NCBI GenBank assembly: GCA_021300155.1
Contig: JAJTID010000078.1
Coordinates: forward strand, 1 to 55,274
Length of the DNA: 55,274 nucleotides
Reading direction: 5' to 3'
Origin: Pirellula sp.
GTDB taxonomy: Bacteria; Planctomycetota; Planctomycetia; Pirellulales; Pirellulaceae
The notes beneath the pieces are model-generated. The model did no database searches and was not told the origin of the DNA. It worked only from the letters and a program-made list of their open reading frames with translations. The position numbers and the translations under genes are program-made. This document shows positions 43,935 to 52,638 of this stretch, piece after piece (positions within the stretch are counted from its first letter, which is position 1; every line of letters begins with the position of its first letter).

Positions 43935-46136
43935 TTATATTTTTGTGGCAGGGCGTTTTGGTGGTGGGGGTTTCAGCATTCGTGCTTGTTCATCCGATGC
44001 AGGTGCTGGCGTATTGTTGGGATTTGGACGATTCGCTTGTGGCTTGGGCGGAGTTAAATCGGTAAAGCTCTCTTGCCATTCCCAACCGAGAGGCATTTCA
44101 AGCTCACGCGAGGCAAGTAACGCCCACGGAGTTCCGGCGTGCTTGTCAACAACACTCTGCAATAACTCCCGTGCCAGCTTCGCTTCCTTCTCCATTTTAC
44201 TGTCTTGCCCAATAGAATCGCTGGGCCGAAGGTTCCACGTATTACTTTCCTTCTTTTCGAAATTCATACCGCGTTTCGCTTTCGCGAGCATCGCGTTGTA
44301 CGATTCCGCGCGGACTTTGGCGGCAAGGGATGTTCCGTACGACAAATCAAAACTAGCCAACCAACGAGGCGAAGTCTCCTTGGTTCGAAATTTTTCTCCT
44401 TCGGCAAGCATCGAACACAACGAGATAAGCTCGGGCGCCAGTCGCGCGGACTCTTGCTGGGCGACGGTGAGTTCTCGGATGAACGTAGCCTCCTCCCGCT
44501 TGATGAAAACCTGTTGAGGTTTGTCGAGAGTGCCGACCCTAGATAGTTTTGCCGCTTGTACGAGCACGGCTCGCATTGGACTTTTCTCAATACGACTCAT
44601 GTACTCGGAATTAGGTACATAGTCGGGGCGATAGGACTCCATTGTTTCCGGATCAAAAAAATAACTCATCCTGGACGCAAACGCCTCCACTTCGCGATTA
44701 TCGATCCTACGACCTATCTTTCTATTCGGATGAATGGAAAAATAGATTCCGCCTGTTTCATAACACATGCGAGACAATGCGTAGGGGCCAAAGCCGGAAT
44801 CGATTACAGGTTCCTCAAAGTAATTGTCTTGGTAACCCAACTGAACTCGTTCGGGAACGAGTGTCTCCGGACCTTGATCGACCTGTCTCCAGTCAGGGGT
44901 CTGGTCGTACTTGGGATCGGGATCGACGAATTTGATGTAGGTGAACTCTCGGCCAAAGGGAGCGGGCACACCTAGCACATGGGACTGAATTCCAAATTTT
45001 CTACAGAGAGCGATCGCGTTCTCTGCCGCGTTTGTATCATCCCCTCGCTCGTCGGTAATGGTGATCAAAATGACGTTTCGTTCGGGGTCATTGGCACCGC
45101 GCGATATCCGCATGGACTTATACTTGTCTGCCACGGTATGAATCGCACTAAAGACCATCTCGACGCCAGACTCATCTAGTTCGATATCATCGATGGCGGC
45201 TCGAATCTCCGACAAATCGGAAGTTGGGTTCTTTGTCAGGAACTTCACATCCTTTCCAAAAGAGACGATCCCAGTCAAAAGCGTTTGGCTTTGGTCGATT
45301 CCCGTCGAGCGTTTCTTCTTCTCGTCCTGAACGATACCCAACTCGCGATAGATTCGTTCGAACCGATCTCGAATCTCTTCCCGACGCTTCATCATCGAAA
45401 CAGAACTATCAAAGAGCCACACAACCAACGTCGGCCTTTGCTCGATTGCTTGCAAAAGTTCGTAGGTTATTCGATCTACAGCCCCGTCGGTCCCCGTTTC
45501 ACCAACGCCAGTCATCCCCTTCACAGCATTCGGAGCCTCCGTAATTCCCACGGCGGTCTTGATATCCACGGAAACGGTAAAGTCACCATTTGGAATCGAA
45601 ACATCAACGGGAATCGACGGGATCTCCGACATGTCGGCCAATACCGATGCGGTCGAAAGTGCCATGTCAGTTTGCCCAACCGAATTCGCACCAATCTCTT
45701 CCGCCGGTGCCTCTGAATACGCAATGTCGTTCAACACATCCAGCGGCATCGGCTCCTCGGCGATAGGAGCCGAGTCGATCAATACTCGCAAGATTTCAGG
45801 CTGGGTTACTACAGTGTAAGACGCCAGCCCGACGATTACGGTCAAGTGGACCAACATACTGACCAGAAACGACTTTGTCTCAGGATCGAACCAAGAGCCA
45901 GGCTCGTCCTCTTCATCCTCGGAATCCTCGTCGGTTTCTTTATCCTGCGATAAGACTTCGTCATCCACGATCTGGTCAACACCAGATCGAATTGAATCCT
46001 CAGTTTCCATGGTTTCCGAGCCGGGCTGAATCTCGGGCTGAATCTCTGTGTAGCAAAGATTCGCAGACTCGCCCGTCGTTGGATCGTCAGGACCTTGAAT
46101 GGCTCCAAGTTGTTCTTGCTCAATTCGTTTCAGCAT
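43935..46136 (-). CDS. Membrane-anchored VWA domain protein
   Basis: The 733-residue protein has an acidic N-terminal part (DEVLSQDKETDEDSEDEEDE), one membrane helix at about residues 90-115 (FLVSMLVHLTVIVGLASYTV) and a von Willebrand A domain from about 235. The MIDAS motif is visible as VVWLFDSSVSMMKRR, with a further Asp in ILITITDERGDDTN. The C-terminal region ends in Pro/Lys-rich sequence. VWA proteins bind metal-dependent partners and often work with MoxR ATPases; none is adjacent. It is 65 bases upstream of the glycosyl-phosphate transferase gene on the same strand. Confidence 0.87.
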   Translation of the reverse strand: MLKRIEQEQLGAIQGPDDPTTGESANLCYTEIQPEIQPGSETMETEDSIRSGVDQIVDDEVLSQDKETDEDSEDEEDEPGSWFDPETKSFLVSMLVHLTVIVGLASYTVVTQPEILRVLIDSAPIAEEPMPLDVLNDIAYSEAPAEEIGANSVGQTDMALSTASVLADMSEIPSIPVDVSIPNGDFTVSVDIKTAVGITEAPNAVKGMTGVGETGTDGAVDRITYELLQAIEQRPTLVVWLFDSSVSMMKRREEIRDRFERIYRELGIVQDEKKKRSTGIDQSQTLLTGIVSFGKDVKFLTKNPTSDLSEIRAAIDDIELDESGVEMVFSAIHTVADKYKSMRISRGANDPERNVILITITDERGDDTNAAENAIALCRKFGIQSHVLGVPAPFGREFTYIKFVDPDPKYDQTPDWRQVDQGPETLVPERVQLGYQDNYFEEPVIDSGFGPYALSRMCYETGGIYFSIHPNRKIGRRIDNREVEAFASRMSYFFDPETMESYRPDYVPNSEYMSRIEKSPMRAVLVQAAKLSRVGTLDKPQQVFIKREEATFIRELTVAQQESARLAPELISLCSMLAEGEKFRTKETSPRWLASFDLSYGTSLAAKVRAESYNAMLAKAKRGMNFEKKESNTWNLRPSDSIGQDSKMEKEAKLARELLQSVVDKHAGTPWALLASRELEMPLGWEWQESFTDLTPPKPQANRPNPNNTPAPASDEQARMLKPPPPKRPATKI

Positions 46137-46502
46137 AGTTCTTTACTTTGGATACGGTCTTGATCGTTAGTGATTGTCAGCCTGGGTTTGGCGGAGACAA
46201 CCGTTGGAAATTCATGATCCGGCAGTCTCGTTTCCTGCACAACTCTATTTTCATGGGACACGTTGGAGTCTTCAACACCTAGAGCCGACCCGCAACGTCA
46301 GAAATACTCATTTTTCTAATAAGAATTCCGATCGAACGTAAAGCCCGACTTTTTCCAAAAAGAATTAATGGCGACGAAGTTTCCGTTAAGTCAGGTTCCA
46401 GACGACGCGGAGAATCTAGGGAGTCTTTAACTCGTGATGAAAACTGACCAAAATGTGGTCAAACGCCTAGCCGATATCTTCCGCAATGTATCACGGTAAC
46501 TT
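46137..46502. other. Divergent intergenic region
   Basis: This 366-base gap separates the divergent VWA and desaturase genes. It is A/T-richer than its surroundings around 46290-46370. I see no recognisable gene, only short open frames such as a 20-codon one at 46368-46430, and no clear promoter boxes. Confidence 0.4.
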
Positions 46503-46510
46503 GGAGGAGG
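46503..46510 (+). promoter_or_regulatory. Strong ribosome binding site of desaturase gene
   Basis: GGAGGAGG lies 6 bases before the ATG at 46517. It is an unusually strong Shine-Dalgarno match in a window where most starts have weak ones, and it fixes the start of the desaturase. Confidence 0.75.
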
Positions 46511-46516
46511 AAACGT

Positions 46517-47638
46517 ATGGAACTCAGCTCCCTGGAAACTACAAGATTTTCGATCCGCCAAGCCAAAGACTTGGTAAAGGATCTTCACGCCCCGTCCGCC
46601 AAAATCTTTTGGATGGATTTCTTGGCCACGATTCTCATCGGTCATGCCTGCTTTTCTTTAAACGTCAATTCATCCCTTTGGTTGGATGCGAGCCTACCTG
46701 TCCAGATCTTGACGAAAGGGGTGTTGCTCTCTGTTACCGTGCTCTTGTTCCTGAGAGCTGCAATGTTCACTCACGAATTAGTACATCTACCGCGCGAGGG
46801 CTGGACTGCATTTCGAGTCGTGTGGAACATTCTCTGCGGCATTCCGCTGATGATCCCGTCATTTACGTATTATCCTCACATCGATCACCATCGACGAAAG
46901 TCGTACGGAACGGATGAGGATGGTGAGTACTTAAATCTCAGCCATCAACCTCCCAGTGCCATCGTTCTTTACATGCTTGGCACTCTGATTACGCCTTTCG
47001 TTGCACTTGCGCGTTGGGGAGTTCTGGCTCCCATCTCTTGGTTGGTACCCTCGGTTCGAAAGTGGACATTTGCACACGCATCGACCATGGTAATGGACAT
47101 CATGTACGTGCGACCCGAGGCTGCAAAGCGAGTTTACCGCATCATGCGAATGCAGGAATTAGCATGTTTTTTTGTCGCCTGGTTCGTCATTTTGCACGGC
47201 CCTTTGATTGCAAAAACATGGTTGGATCCATTCTGGTTTCATGCGTACGCAGTAAGTGTCTGCATTATCATCCTAAACAATGTTCGCACATTAGGATCGC
47301 ATCGCTGGACTGGACATGGCTCTGAACTAACCTTTGAGCAGCAACTATTGGATTCCTGTGACTACCCATACAACCCTTGGATTACAGAGCTTTGGGGGCC
47401 GACCGGGACTCGCTATCATGCGACCCATCACCTGTTTCCTAGCATCCCCTATCATAATCTGGGACGCGCGCATCGCCGTCTCATGGCGGGACTTCCCGCT
47501 GACAGCTTGTACCGAGAAACAGTCAAACGCAGCCTTTTGGCGGAGATTTGTGAATTGTGGAAGAGAAGCCTTGCATCGACTCAGAGCAAGACCTCGCCTT
47601 TTCCTGAAAACAGAAGCAACTGGAGTCAAGCTGCCTAA
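46517..47638 (+). CDS. Membrane fatty acid desaturase
   Basis: The 373-residue protein has four hydrophobic stretches and the three histidine boxes of the desaturase family: HELVH at about residue 84, HIDHHRRKSYG at about 122 and HATHHLFPSIPYHN at about 303. These bind the di-iron centre that inserts double bonds into acyl chains of membrane lipids. The exact acyl substrate and position cannot be told. The start is firm because of the strong ribosome binding site. Followed by the kinase gene in the same direction. Confidence 0.93.
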   Translation: MELSSLETTRFSIRQAKDLVKDLHAPSAKIFWMDFLATILIGHACFSLNVNSSLWLDASLPVQILTKGVLLSVTVLLFLRAAMFTHELVHLPREGWTAFRVVWNILCGIPLMIPSFTYYPHIDHHRRKSYGTDEDGEYLNLSHQPPSAIVLYMLGTLITPFVALARWGVLAPISWLVPSVRKWTFAHASTMVMDIMYVRPEAAKRVYRIMRMQELACFFVAWFVILHGPLIAKTWLDPFWFHAYAVSVCIIILNNVRTLGSHRWTGHGSELTFEQQLLDSCDYPYNPWITELWGPTGTRYHATHHLFPSIPYHNLGRAHRRLMAGLPADSLYRETVKRSLLAEICELWKRSLASTQSKTSPFPENRSNWSQAA

Positions 47639-47699
47639 AGTCTGGATGGAACTCTCCGCGTTCTGCTGCAAGAATTCCAAGATCGACTAGAATTCGGGT

Positions 47700-49271
47700 A
47701 TGGAATCCACGCACAGAATTGACCTCAAACCATCTCCCACGATGAGGCGACTCCTCTATCGTTGCGTTTGCGGCACGGAATTCCACGTTCAGCTAGAGCA
47801 TGGGGGAAAGTGCCCGACATGCCAACGCATGGTGCAACCCGAGGCTTTGCGAACCGCAATGACTGCAACAGTCTCGATCTCGGGACTTGAGGAGTCATGC
47901 CAAGTATCTCACCTTGAGCTCTATTCCATCGATGAGGTATCGCAACAGCAGTATGGTCACTTTCGTCTCGACAAGAAACTAGGCAATGGCGGAATGGGAT
48001 CGGTGTATCGTGCACTCGATACCTCTCTTCAACGGTTCGTCGCTGTAAAGGTTATGCGGCAATCCGGCAAAGACCTCGATACTCGCGTAGCAGCCATGCT
48101 GCGCGAAGCTATCGCACAGGCCCGTCTGAATCACCCGAACGTCGTAACGATCTACTACGTCGGCCGTGAAGGAGAAGAGCCGTTTCTTGCCATGGAACTG
48201 CTTCCTGGTCCAACTTTAGCCGAGAAAATGAAACTGGAAGGACCGGTCTCATACGGCGATGCCATCCGCTACGGTATTCAGGTTGCATCAGCGCTTGAAC
48301 ATGCCAGTCAATTCGGCATCGTTCATGGCGATGTCAAACCGGCAAACTTGCTACTTACCTCAGAACAAGATGTCAAACTTTCTGACTTTGGTCTTTCCAG
48401 CCTTCCTTCCAATGAAAAGCCGGGGGGTGTTTCAGGCACACCGGCCTACTTGGCACCGGAAGTCCTAAACGGTTCAGTAAGCATTCAGTCCGACATGTAT
48501 GCTCTCGGAGTGACGTTGTTCGAGTTGGTCTTTGGACGATTGCCGTTCGTGCTTCATGGCGACACGGTTCGAGAGCGTCTATCGACGCACTTGACGGCAA
48601 CAATTGATTTTCCGTCAGAATGGCCAAATCATATTCCGCGAGAATTCGCAACGATCATTTCAAAGCTCCTCGCAAAGACGCCCGAAGCGCGTTACGAATC
48701 CTACGAAGAATTGCGTTCGGATTTACAGTCGATCCAGCCCGTCAGTACAACCACGGCTGCATTTGCACCTCGATTGATGGGATACATCATCGATCAATTG
48801 ATGTTTCTGGCTTGCCTATCTCCGTTTGCCTTTACGATCCTTTTCTTGTCGGTAAGAGATGATGACAATCAGTTCAAGACGAGGGGACTTTACTGGCTGA
48901 TCCCCATCATCGCATTCGTTTCGTTGATCGTTCCTGCTGTTTACCTCTTGTTGGTATACCGGGGCTGGAGATCGCTTGGGCGGTATCTGTTTCAGCTTCG
49001 TATTGTCGAAGAGAATGGTTTACCTCCACGACGTGAGCAGTTAGTAACTCGCGAAGTGCTACGCAACGCGCTGGCTTGGCTCGGTCCGCTCGTTATCTAT
49101 ATTTCGCTTTTCTACGAACAAATCGGAAGATGGCCTGATTTGATTCTGGCTCTGTTCTTGGCAGCAGATGCTGGAATCATCCTGCTTCGAAAAGATCGAA
49201 AAGCACTTCACGATTACCTTTGTCAGTCGAAAGTTGTACTCGCGACTAACCGTTCCACTCCAACAAGTTAA
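47700..49271 (+). CDS. Zinc-ribbon Ser/Thr protein kinase with RDD membrane domain
   Basis: The 523-residue protein has an N-terminal zinc ribbon (Cys22, Cys24, Cys38, Cys41 in YRCVCGTEFH and KCPTC), a Pkn2-type kinase domain at 88-350 and a C-terminal RDD membrane domain (APRLMGYIIDQLMFLACLSP, GWRSLGRYLFQLRIVEENG). Kinase elements: glycine loop 94-102 (LGNGGMGSV), Lys117, Glu136, DFG at 229-231. The catalytic loop is HGD at 209-211 instead of HRD (GIVHGDVKPANLLL), so activation-loop control by the Arg pocket is absent; the catalytic Asp is kept. The kinase is thus tethered to the membrane by the RDD part. aroB starts 22 bases after it. Confidence 0.9.
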   Translation: MESTHRIDLKPSPTMRRLLYRCVCGTEFHVQLEHGGKCPTCQRMVQPEALRTAMTATVSISGLEESCQVSHLELYSIDEVSQQQYGHFRLDKKLGNGGMGSVYRALDTSLQRFVAVKVMRQSGKDLDTRVAAMLREAIAQARLNHPNVVTIYYVGREGEEPFLAMELLPGPTLAEKMKLEGPVSYGDAIRYGIQVASALEHASQFGIVHGDVKPANLLLTSEQDVKLSDFGLSSLPSNEKPGGVSGTPAYLAPEVLNGSVSIQSDMYALGVTLFELVFGRLPFVLHGDTVRERLSTHLTATIDFPSEWPNHIPREFATIISKLLAKTPEARYESYEELRSDLQSIQPVSTTTAAFAPRLMGYIIDQLMFLACLSPFAFTILFLSVRDDDNQFKTRGLYWLIPIIAFVSLIVPAVYLLLVYRGWRSLGRYLFQLRIVEENGLPPRREQLVTREVLRNALAWLGPLVIYISLFYEQIGRWPDLILALFLAADAGIILLRKDRKALHDYLCQSKVVLATNRSTPTS

Positions 49272-49293
49272 TGACTCTCAAGAAAAAGCCGGA

Positions 49294-50391
49294 ATGAAAA
49301 CAGTCACCGTCTCGTTGCAGGAACGAAGTTACCTTATTTGGATTGGCGCGGGAATTCTCCCATCGGGATTGGTCCCTTTTTCTTCAATCCTTAAAGATTG
49401 GAAGCATGCGTTCCTCCTCGAAGACGCCAACGCAGCTTGGTTCGGAGATCATGTTGCGAACATCTTGAATCAATCTGCGGTTCGTTGCAGTCGCATGACG
49501 ATCCCCAGCGGCGAATCCAGCAAATCGATCGATCAACTCGGATCGATTTGGAATACTATGCTGGATGCGAAAACGGACAGAAAAAGCATCGTCGTCGCAG
49601 TTGGAGGGGGAGTGGTCGGTGACTTGGCTGGCTTCGCCGCTGCCAGCTTCATGCGAGGACTTCGATTTGTCCAGGTTCCAACCACTCTGCTAGCGATGGT
49701 CGATAGCAGCGTCGGTGGCAAAACAGGGATCAACTTACCCAAATCGAAGAATATGGTCGGTGCATTCTGGCAACCGCATGCGGTCGTTGCCGACATCATT
49801 GCGCTCGATACGTTGCCTAAACGCGAATTCATCAGCGGTCTCGCAGAAGTTCTAAAGTATGGCATCATCATGGACCGGCAGTTTTTCTCGTATTTGGAAA
49901 ACAACGTCGAGCAAATTCTTAATCGTGCGCCCGACACCATTTCTTACTTGGTCCAAAGGTGTTGTGAATTGAAAGCGGGCGTTGTCTCGAAAGATGAAAG
50001 AGAAACCCTAGGATTGAGGGCAATCTTGAATTACGGCCATACCTTTGGACACGCAATCGAAGCTTGCACGTCCTATGGACAGTACCTCCACGGAGAAGCG
50101 ATCTCGATCGGGATGACGATGGCTGGAAAACTTGCCGTGGAGCGAGGACTCTGGGGGGCGGATGAGTTTGATAGACAAACTCGACTTTTATCGGATCTCC
50201 GGTTGCCCATATCGCTCGTCCAGCCTGTCGCAACCAAAGATCTATTGGCCGCCATGCAAAGCGACAAGAAAAATGAACACGGAAATCTTACGCTCATTCT
50301 CCCGGACTCTCTGGGACATGTTTCTCCCTACCGCGATATCCCAATCGACGACGTTGCTGCAACCATCGAGTACAATCGATCTAAATCCTAA
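49294..50391 (+). CDS. aroB: 3-dehydroquinate synthase
   Basis: AroB converts DAHP to 3-dehydroquinate, the second step of the shikimate pathway. The 365-residue protein starts at the ATG at 49294 (MKTVTVSLQERSYLIWIGAG). The NAD-binding motif is VAVGGGVVGDLAGFAAASFM, followed by VQVPTTLLAMVDSSVGGKTG, and the metal ligands are in SGLAEVLKYGII, LNYGHTFGHAIEACT and YLHGEAISIGM. All catalytic residues of the family appear intact. It is in one run with the kinase-RDD gene. Confidence 0.97.
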   Translation: MKTVTVSLQERSYLIWIGAGILPSGLVPFSSILKDWKHAFLLEDANAAWFGDHVANILNQSAVRCSRMTIPSGESSKSIDQLGSIWNTMLDAKTDRKSIVVAVGGGVVGDLAGFAAASFMRGLRFVQVPTTLLAMVDSSVGGKTGINLPKSKNMVGAFWQPHAVVADIIALDTLPKREFISGLAEVLKYGIIMDRQFFSYLENNVEQILNRAPDTISYLVQRCCELKAGVVSKDERETLGLRAILNYGHTFGHAIEACTSYGQYLHGEAISIGMTMAGKLAVERGLWGADEFDRQTRLLSDLRLPISLVQPVATKDLLAAMQSDKKNEHGNLTLILPDSLGHVSPYRDIPIDDVAATIEYNRSKS

Positions 50392-50534
50392 AGAATCTAC
50401 AAACACCCGCAGGTTGACACCGTGTCCATTCATTCCGCGAGGAACTTCTAGCGACGCGGAAGAGTCGATGAGCTAAGATATCGTCGTCGCAGTTTTTCTT
50501 TGCGAATCGAACGTTTTAGGTTGCTGGTGTTATC

Positions 50535-52598
50535 GTGATTCCTTTTCGACTTAGTTGCCCGAATTGCCAAAGCAGAATTGTTGTTCGATTCGAACATCTT
50601 TTGGGCCAAAATCTACCTTGTCCGAAATGTCAACGAACCATCGCGATCCCATCGCAAAGCCCAGATAGTCTCAACCCTCATTCGGATCAACCGATTCCCG
50701 CGAGACCGCAAGGAGTGATGCCTGCCTCGATGGACTCAACAGCCATGACGAAAGAGGACTACGGTGATTGGGACGAAGTGCTCGCCAATATTCCTCAAAA
50801 CATCCATGACAATCCAGAAGCCATCGATTGGGGCAATCCCCTCGACGACCGCTCCCCAAACGCACCATCGTATATAGAGCCATATCGATCCGAGGTAGCA
50901 TCAAGACCATCGTCCAATGATCGAGTATGGCAAAGCCAAAGCGTTGCAAAGAAGCGTCAGCTTCTTCTCGTGGCAACCATCGGAATTCTAAGTACCGTTC
51001 TCGCAGGACTCGGATTCCTCGGCTTCTTGCGGAGCATGGCAAAACCAATTGCCAAAGAAGATCAAAACAAAACAGAACAAAAGGCCGAAACCCCTGCGTT
51101 GAAAGAAACTGCGGACCCTCCTTTGTTAGAGCCAACTCTCCCTACAGACGGTACATCCACAACTGAACCATCAGCCATCACTCCGAGTCCTGACGACAAA
51201 ACAGATTCCCCAGAACCAGCTACACCAAACATAACAGAACCACCCAAAACGGTACTGTCTCCCACAGAAACACCAATCACCGAACCACCAACAACTCCTC
51301 ACACGAATTCTCCGTCCAGCGAAAAGGAACCAACCACAGACTCCAATTTGTCACAAATGGAAATGGACAAAAAATTAAGCGACTTGTTCGGTCCAACAGG
51401 TTTCGGTGAGCTCCTCAGTACTTCTACAACAATGGCAGAATCTGGTTTCGGAAAGAAGCTAACACCACAAGATCTTGACATCGATGACCTCAGCGAAACG
51501 AAGCAACTTCTTTATCACCCCGCGCCGAAAGTATTGCCTCTATGGAACGAAGCAATAGAAGCGCAGAAGATTGAAAGAATCAAGTTCCAGGACATGTCGT
51601 TAGCTACATGTATGGATTTCTTTTCTCGCGCAACAGCCGTTGGGATCACGATCGATTGGGAATCGATTCGTGCAACAGGACTTGATGAAAAGATTAGTCT
51701 TTCGTGCGATCTTCAAAAAAAGACACTGAAAGAGATCCTAATCGAGATTCTTGATCGCCAAGGATTAGGTATCGAGGTGGAAGATGGCTTCCCAATCGTG
51801 CGACCAAAGACTACCGAAACACCTCCTGAGCTTGCTACATTTGATTTGTCTGACATCGTACCAAACGGCTCAGAACAAAAGCTCGCAGAGCAATTAGTGA
51901 TGCTTTGGGAAATAGAAGCGAAATGCGAGGCTTCGGGCGGAAAGATTATTTGGAAGCCCATGGCCACGAATGTCGATGTTGCACGACTGCGTTCTACAAT
52001 CCAACTTTTTGCTGACTCAACGACACTCAAACCGGATAGCGAAAGAAATCAAAACACAAAAAAACGTCTTCTCTTTGACCCTAGCGAATGGAAAGAAGGA
52101 AGGTCTTTACTCAGTCGAAAGATTGGAAATTCTGTGGTGGTCCCAGACAAGCGGTCAGTGACGGAACTCATGACAATTGCTTTTCGCGATCTCGATGCAG
52201 AATTGCTTATCGACTGGAAAAGTGTTTGGCAACATGGTCTCTCCCCCAGAGAGGAAGATAACTCAGTTTTTCGAAATCGAACTCTAATGCAGGTCTCAGG
52301 AAAGTACTTAGACGAATTCGCTCTTGAATTAGTCCCGATTGCAAAGAACAGCCTATGGCTGACAACCGAATCAGCGCGTCGGCAGCAATATATCGTTGTT
52401 CCCGTTCGATGCGAATCAGACAAACTTGATGATGTGAAACGCGCTCTACGACTCCTGACGCCGAAATCGATCGATGGACAGTCACTTTTCAAATTCGAGC
52501 CTGTAGCTGGCCTCAGCGATTGGTATCTCGCGCGCATTTGCCGACCACGAGTATCGCAAATTGTCGAGCCAGAATTGGAAATGTCGTTTGCATGGTAG
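50535..52598 (+). CDS. Zinc-ribbon membrane protein with STN-like domain
   Basis: The 687-residue protein begins (GTG at 50535) with a zinc ribbon (LSCPNCQSRIVVRF, then LPCPKCQRTIAIPS). A membrane helix lies around residues 140-160 (LLLVATIGILSTVLAGLGFL), followed by a Thr/Pro/Glu-rich linker of about 130 residues. From about residue 345 there is an STN-like region (FQDMSLATCMDFFSRATAVG, ISLSCDLQKKTLKEILIEIL), which resembles the N-domains of secretins and TonB-type receptors. A second related unit appears near 535 (SVTELMTIAFRDLDAELL). No secretin pore domain follows. The zinc ribbon resembles that of the kinase two genes upstream. Confidence 0.75.
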   Translation: MIPFRLSCPNCQSRIVVRFEHLLGQNLPCPKCQRTIAIPSQSPDSLNPHSDQPIPARPQGVMPASMDSTAMTKEDYGDWDEVLANIPQNIHDNPEAIDWGNPLDDRSPNAPSYIEPYRSEVASRPSSNDRVWQSQSVAKKRQLLLVATIGILSTVLAGLGFLGFLRSMAKPIAKEDQNKTEQKAETPALKETADPPLLEPTLPTDGTSTTEPSAITPSPDDKTDSPEPATPNITEPPKTVLSPTETPITEPPTTPHTNSPSSEKEPTTDSNLSQMEMDKKLSDLFGPTGFGELLSTSTTMAESGFGKKLTPQDLDIDDLSETKQLLYHPAPKVLPLWNEAIEAQKIERIKFQDMSLATCMDFFSRATAVGITIDWESIRATGLDEKISLSCDLQKKTLKEILIEILDRQGLGIEVEDGFPIVRPKTTETPPELATFDLSDIVPNGSEQKLAEQLVMLWEIEAKCEASGGKIIWKPMATNVDVARLRSTIQLFADSTTLKPDSERNQNTKKRLLFDPSEWKEGRSLLSRKIGNSVVVPDKRSVTELMTIAFRDLDAELLIDWKSVWQHGLSPREEDNSVFRNRTLMQVSGKYLDEFALELVPIAKNSLWLTTESARRQQYIVVPVRCESDKLDDVKRALRLLTPKSIDGQSLFKFEPVAGLSDWYLARICRPRVSQIVEPELEMSFAW

Positions 52599-52638
52599 AG
52601 CCCATTGCAGAACTTTTTGCGGACTGAGCAAGAAGTAC

